Origin: Candidatus Bipolaricaulota bacterium
GTDB lineage: Bacteria > Bipolaricaulota > Bipolaricaulia > UBA7950 > UBA9294
NCBI GenBank assembly: GCA_015485945.1
Contig: WFSM01000060.1
Coordinates: 1 to 30,994 of the forward strand
Length of the DNA stretch: 30,994 nucleotides
Direction of reading: 5' to 3'
This document shows, piece by piece, positions 30,434 to 30,994 of the stretch. Within the stretch, counting starts at the first letter, position 1. The number at the start of each line of letters is the position of its first letter. The notes beneath the pieces were generated by a model that was not told the origin of the DNA, did not search any database, and saw nothing but the letters and a program-made list of their open reading frames with translations. Both the position numbers and the translations under genes were made by a program.

Positions 30434-30517
30434 GGCTCTGGAAAAAGTGACTCTGTTGTAAGGCAGGGGGCACAAAGCTACGGATCTTAATTAAAAGATA
30501 GCCGGGCTGCCAGGGCC
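30434..30517 (+). promoter_or_regulatory. GEMM (cyclic di-GMP-I-type) riboswitch aptamer
   Basis: An 84-nt aptamer-like fold. P1 is GGCTCTGG (30434-30441) with CCAGGGCC (30510-30517), eight pairs. P2 is CTCTG (30451-30455) with CAGGG (30464-30468). The joining segment CACAAAGC (30471-30478) resembles the conserved ACGCAAAGC of GEMM. P3 is CGG-ATCTT (30481-30488) with AAGAT-AG-CCG (30495-30504), where the AG bulge and CTACGG...GATAGCCGGG match the tetraloop-receptor side. The P2 loop (TGTAAG) is not a standard GNRA tetraloop and the A-rich 5' joining region is unusual, so the ligand (c-di-GMP or cGAMP) is uncertain. It precedes a secreted-protein gene, a common target of this class. Confidence 0.72.
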
Positions 30518-30567
30518 GGGGAGAGAACCGATGTTGGGCAGTCTGGTTTATTGTGTTGGTGTATCTG

Positions 30568-30603
30568 AAACGCTCTTCGAGAGATCGAGGAGCGTTTTGG
30601 TTT
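30568..30603 (+). terminator. Terminator-like hairpin of the riboswitch expression platform
   Basis: A 13-bp stem, AAACGCTCTTCGA (30568-30580) with TCGAGGAGCGTTT (30585-30597), one G-T pair and a GAGA loop, followed by T-GG-TTT. The T-run is interrupted, so termination may be partial. It lies 50 bases after the aptamer and well before the gene. Confidence 0.7.
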
Positions 30604-30627
30604 CCATTCGCTGCGAATGTAACCAAA
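30596..30627 (+). repeat. Second long hairpin in the leader
   Basis: TTTGGTT (30596-30602) pairs with AACCAAA (30621-30627), and CATTCGC (30605-30611) pairs with GCGAATG (30613-30619) across a single T, which must open to a small loop. Its 5' arm uses the T-rich tail of the terminator hairpin, overlapping it by two bases, so folding of one may influence the other. Confidence 0.6.
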
Positions 30628-30681
30628 TGAGAAATAATAGAGAGGAAGGAACTACTGCCGCGTGTAACAAGGTGGAATCGC

Positions 30682-30742
30682 CGCCCTGCCGATTCAGTCA
30701 CGCGGCGTCTGGTACAGCCAGCGAACGCGTAACGGCAGGGCG
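30682..30742 (+). ncRNA. Third structured element in the leader, GC-rich compound hairpin
   Basis: A perfect 10-bp outer stem CGCCCTGCCG (30682-30691) with CGGCAGGGCG (30733-30742) encloses a second stem ACGCG (30700-30704) with CGCGT (30726-30730) and a tip CTGG (30709-30712) with CCAG (30718-30721). No following T-run is present, so it is not a simple terminator. It may be an additional sensing or mRNA-stabilising element. AAGGAGG at 30753 downstream has no convincing start codon at proper spacing. No known RNA family was recognised. Confidence 0.5.
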
Positions 30743-30821
30743 AGCTTAGAACAAGGAGGTGATAACGTCCGTAAAGCAGATTTCGTGAACAAGATCTTGT
30801 GTAAACCTAAAAGGAGGAACG

Positions 30822-30994
30822 ATGAAAAAGAATGTTGCGCGTCTGCTAGTTGTGTCGATGGTGGTATTAATCCTGGTTGGCGTTGGTGTAGCTGCCCAAG
30901 GACCGGGTTATAGTAAAGCGAAAGCGACTGCGCTGGCGTTTCTAGAGCGGTTCCGATCGTGTACGGATGGCCTTGAGCTCAGTGGTTATGTTAC
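30822..30994 (+). CDS. Secreted protein of unknown function, 3' part outside the window
   Basis: AAAGGAGG precedes ATG 30822. The first 57 residues start MKKNVARLLVVSMVVLILVG and continue VGVAAQGPGYSKAKATALAFLERFRSC. This is a typical signal peptide with an AxA-like cleavage site (VAA-QG near residue 25), so the product is exported. No domain can be recognised in the visible part. It is controlled by a long structured leader containing a GEMM-type riboswitch, which suggests a surface or extracellular role in attachment or motility decisions (inference). Confidence 0.8.
   Translation, partial: MKKNVARLLVVSMVVLILVGVGVAAQGPGYSKAKATALAFLERFRSCTDGLELSGYV

Noticed and set aside
30753..30780. An AAGGAGGTGATAAC ribosome-site-like sequence with a possible leader peptide of nine codons (GTG...TGA).
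   Set aside because: The GTG overlaps the ribosome site itself, so there is no usable spacing; the real start at 30822 has its own AAAGGAGG.

Overview
The window (about 31 kb, GC-rich, mostly plus-strand, tightly packed genes with strong AAGGAGG-type ribosome binding sites and many 4-20 bp overlaps) looks like the chromosome of an anaerobic or microaerophilic bacterium from a poorly sampled lineage. The oxygen-defence genes are of the strict-anaerobe type (rubrerythrins, superoxide reductase, flavodiiron protein, class III hybrid-cluster protein, thioferritin-like DpsL, minimal SufC-SufB), and there is no catalase or superoxide dismutase. A Bipolaricaulota/Acetothermia-like or other deep-branching anaerobe would fit, but that placement is a guess.

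Layout. (1) 1-6105, minus strand: a small defence/accessory island. It holds a partial YjbQ gene, a HEPN-MNT toxin-antitoxin pair with operator-like repeats, and a type IIG (Eco57I-like) restriction-modification enzyme. The C-terminal module of that enzyme is a separate gene, and a lone HicB-like gene plus a complete HicBA pair lie between the two parts. (2) 6204-11403: single-gene housekeeping and accessory loci: GNAT acetyltransferase, nitroreductase, a solitary tRNA-Ile(GAT), a metallophosphoesterase/ParB-like pair, a PC4-type DNA-binding protein convergent with a PKD lipoprotein, and a hemolysin III-type membrane protein. (3) 11509-23614: a redox-stress super-cluster. A PerR-like gene with an upstream PerR-box-like site leads mutM, rubrerythrin, Prx6, ferritin, flavin reductase and rubredoxin. 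An Rrf2 regulator with its own promoter/inverted repeat then leads DUF438-hemerythrin-PAS, Hcp, FprA, SufC, SufB, DpsL, a cytochrome b5-like protein, AhpE-like Prx, a second rubrerythrin, superoxide reductase and desulforedoxin, ending at a clear intrinsic terminator. (4) 23678-30019: a second run of metal and stress genes: DUF488, Nramp transporter, Usp, a fused peroxiredoxin-nitroreductase, aldo/keto reductase, DsrE-like protein, ferritin-like protein and a MerA-like flavoprotein. A frameshifted, truncated Crp/Fnr regulator remnant follows. (5) 30388-30994: a strong promoter, a GEMM-type (cyclic di-GMP-I-like) riboswitch with alternative pairing, a terminator hairpin, further long hairpins, and the start of a secreted-protein gene.

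How it works together (inference): rubredoxin, flavin reductase and desulforedoxin would carry electrons to FprA (O2/NO), rubrerythrins (H2O2) and superoxide reductase. Ferritin, DpsL and the Nramp transporter would manage iron and manganese. SufCB would rebuild iron-sulfur clusters, and PerR-like and Rrf2 regulators would sense peroxide/metal and Fe-S/NO status. The most unusual items are the riboswitch leader, the split restriction enzyme with nested toxin-antitoxin genes, the Prx-nitroreductase fusion, and the atomised (one-domain-per-gene) redox proteins.
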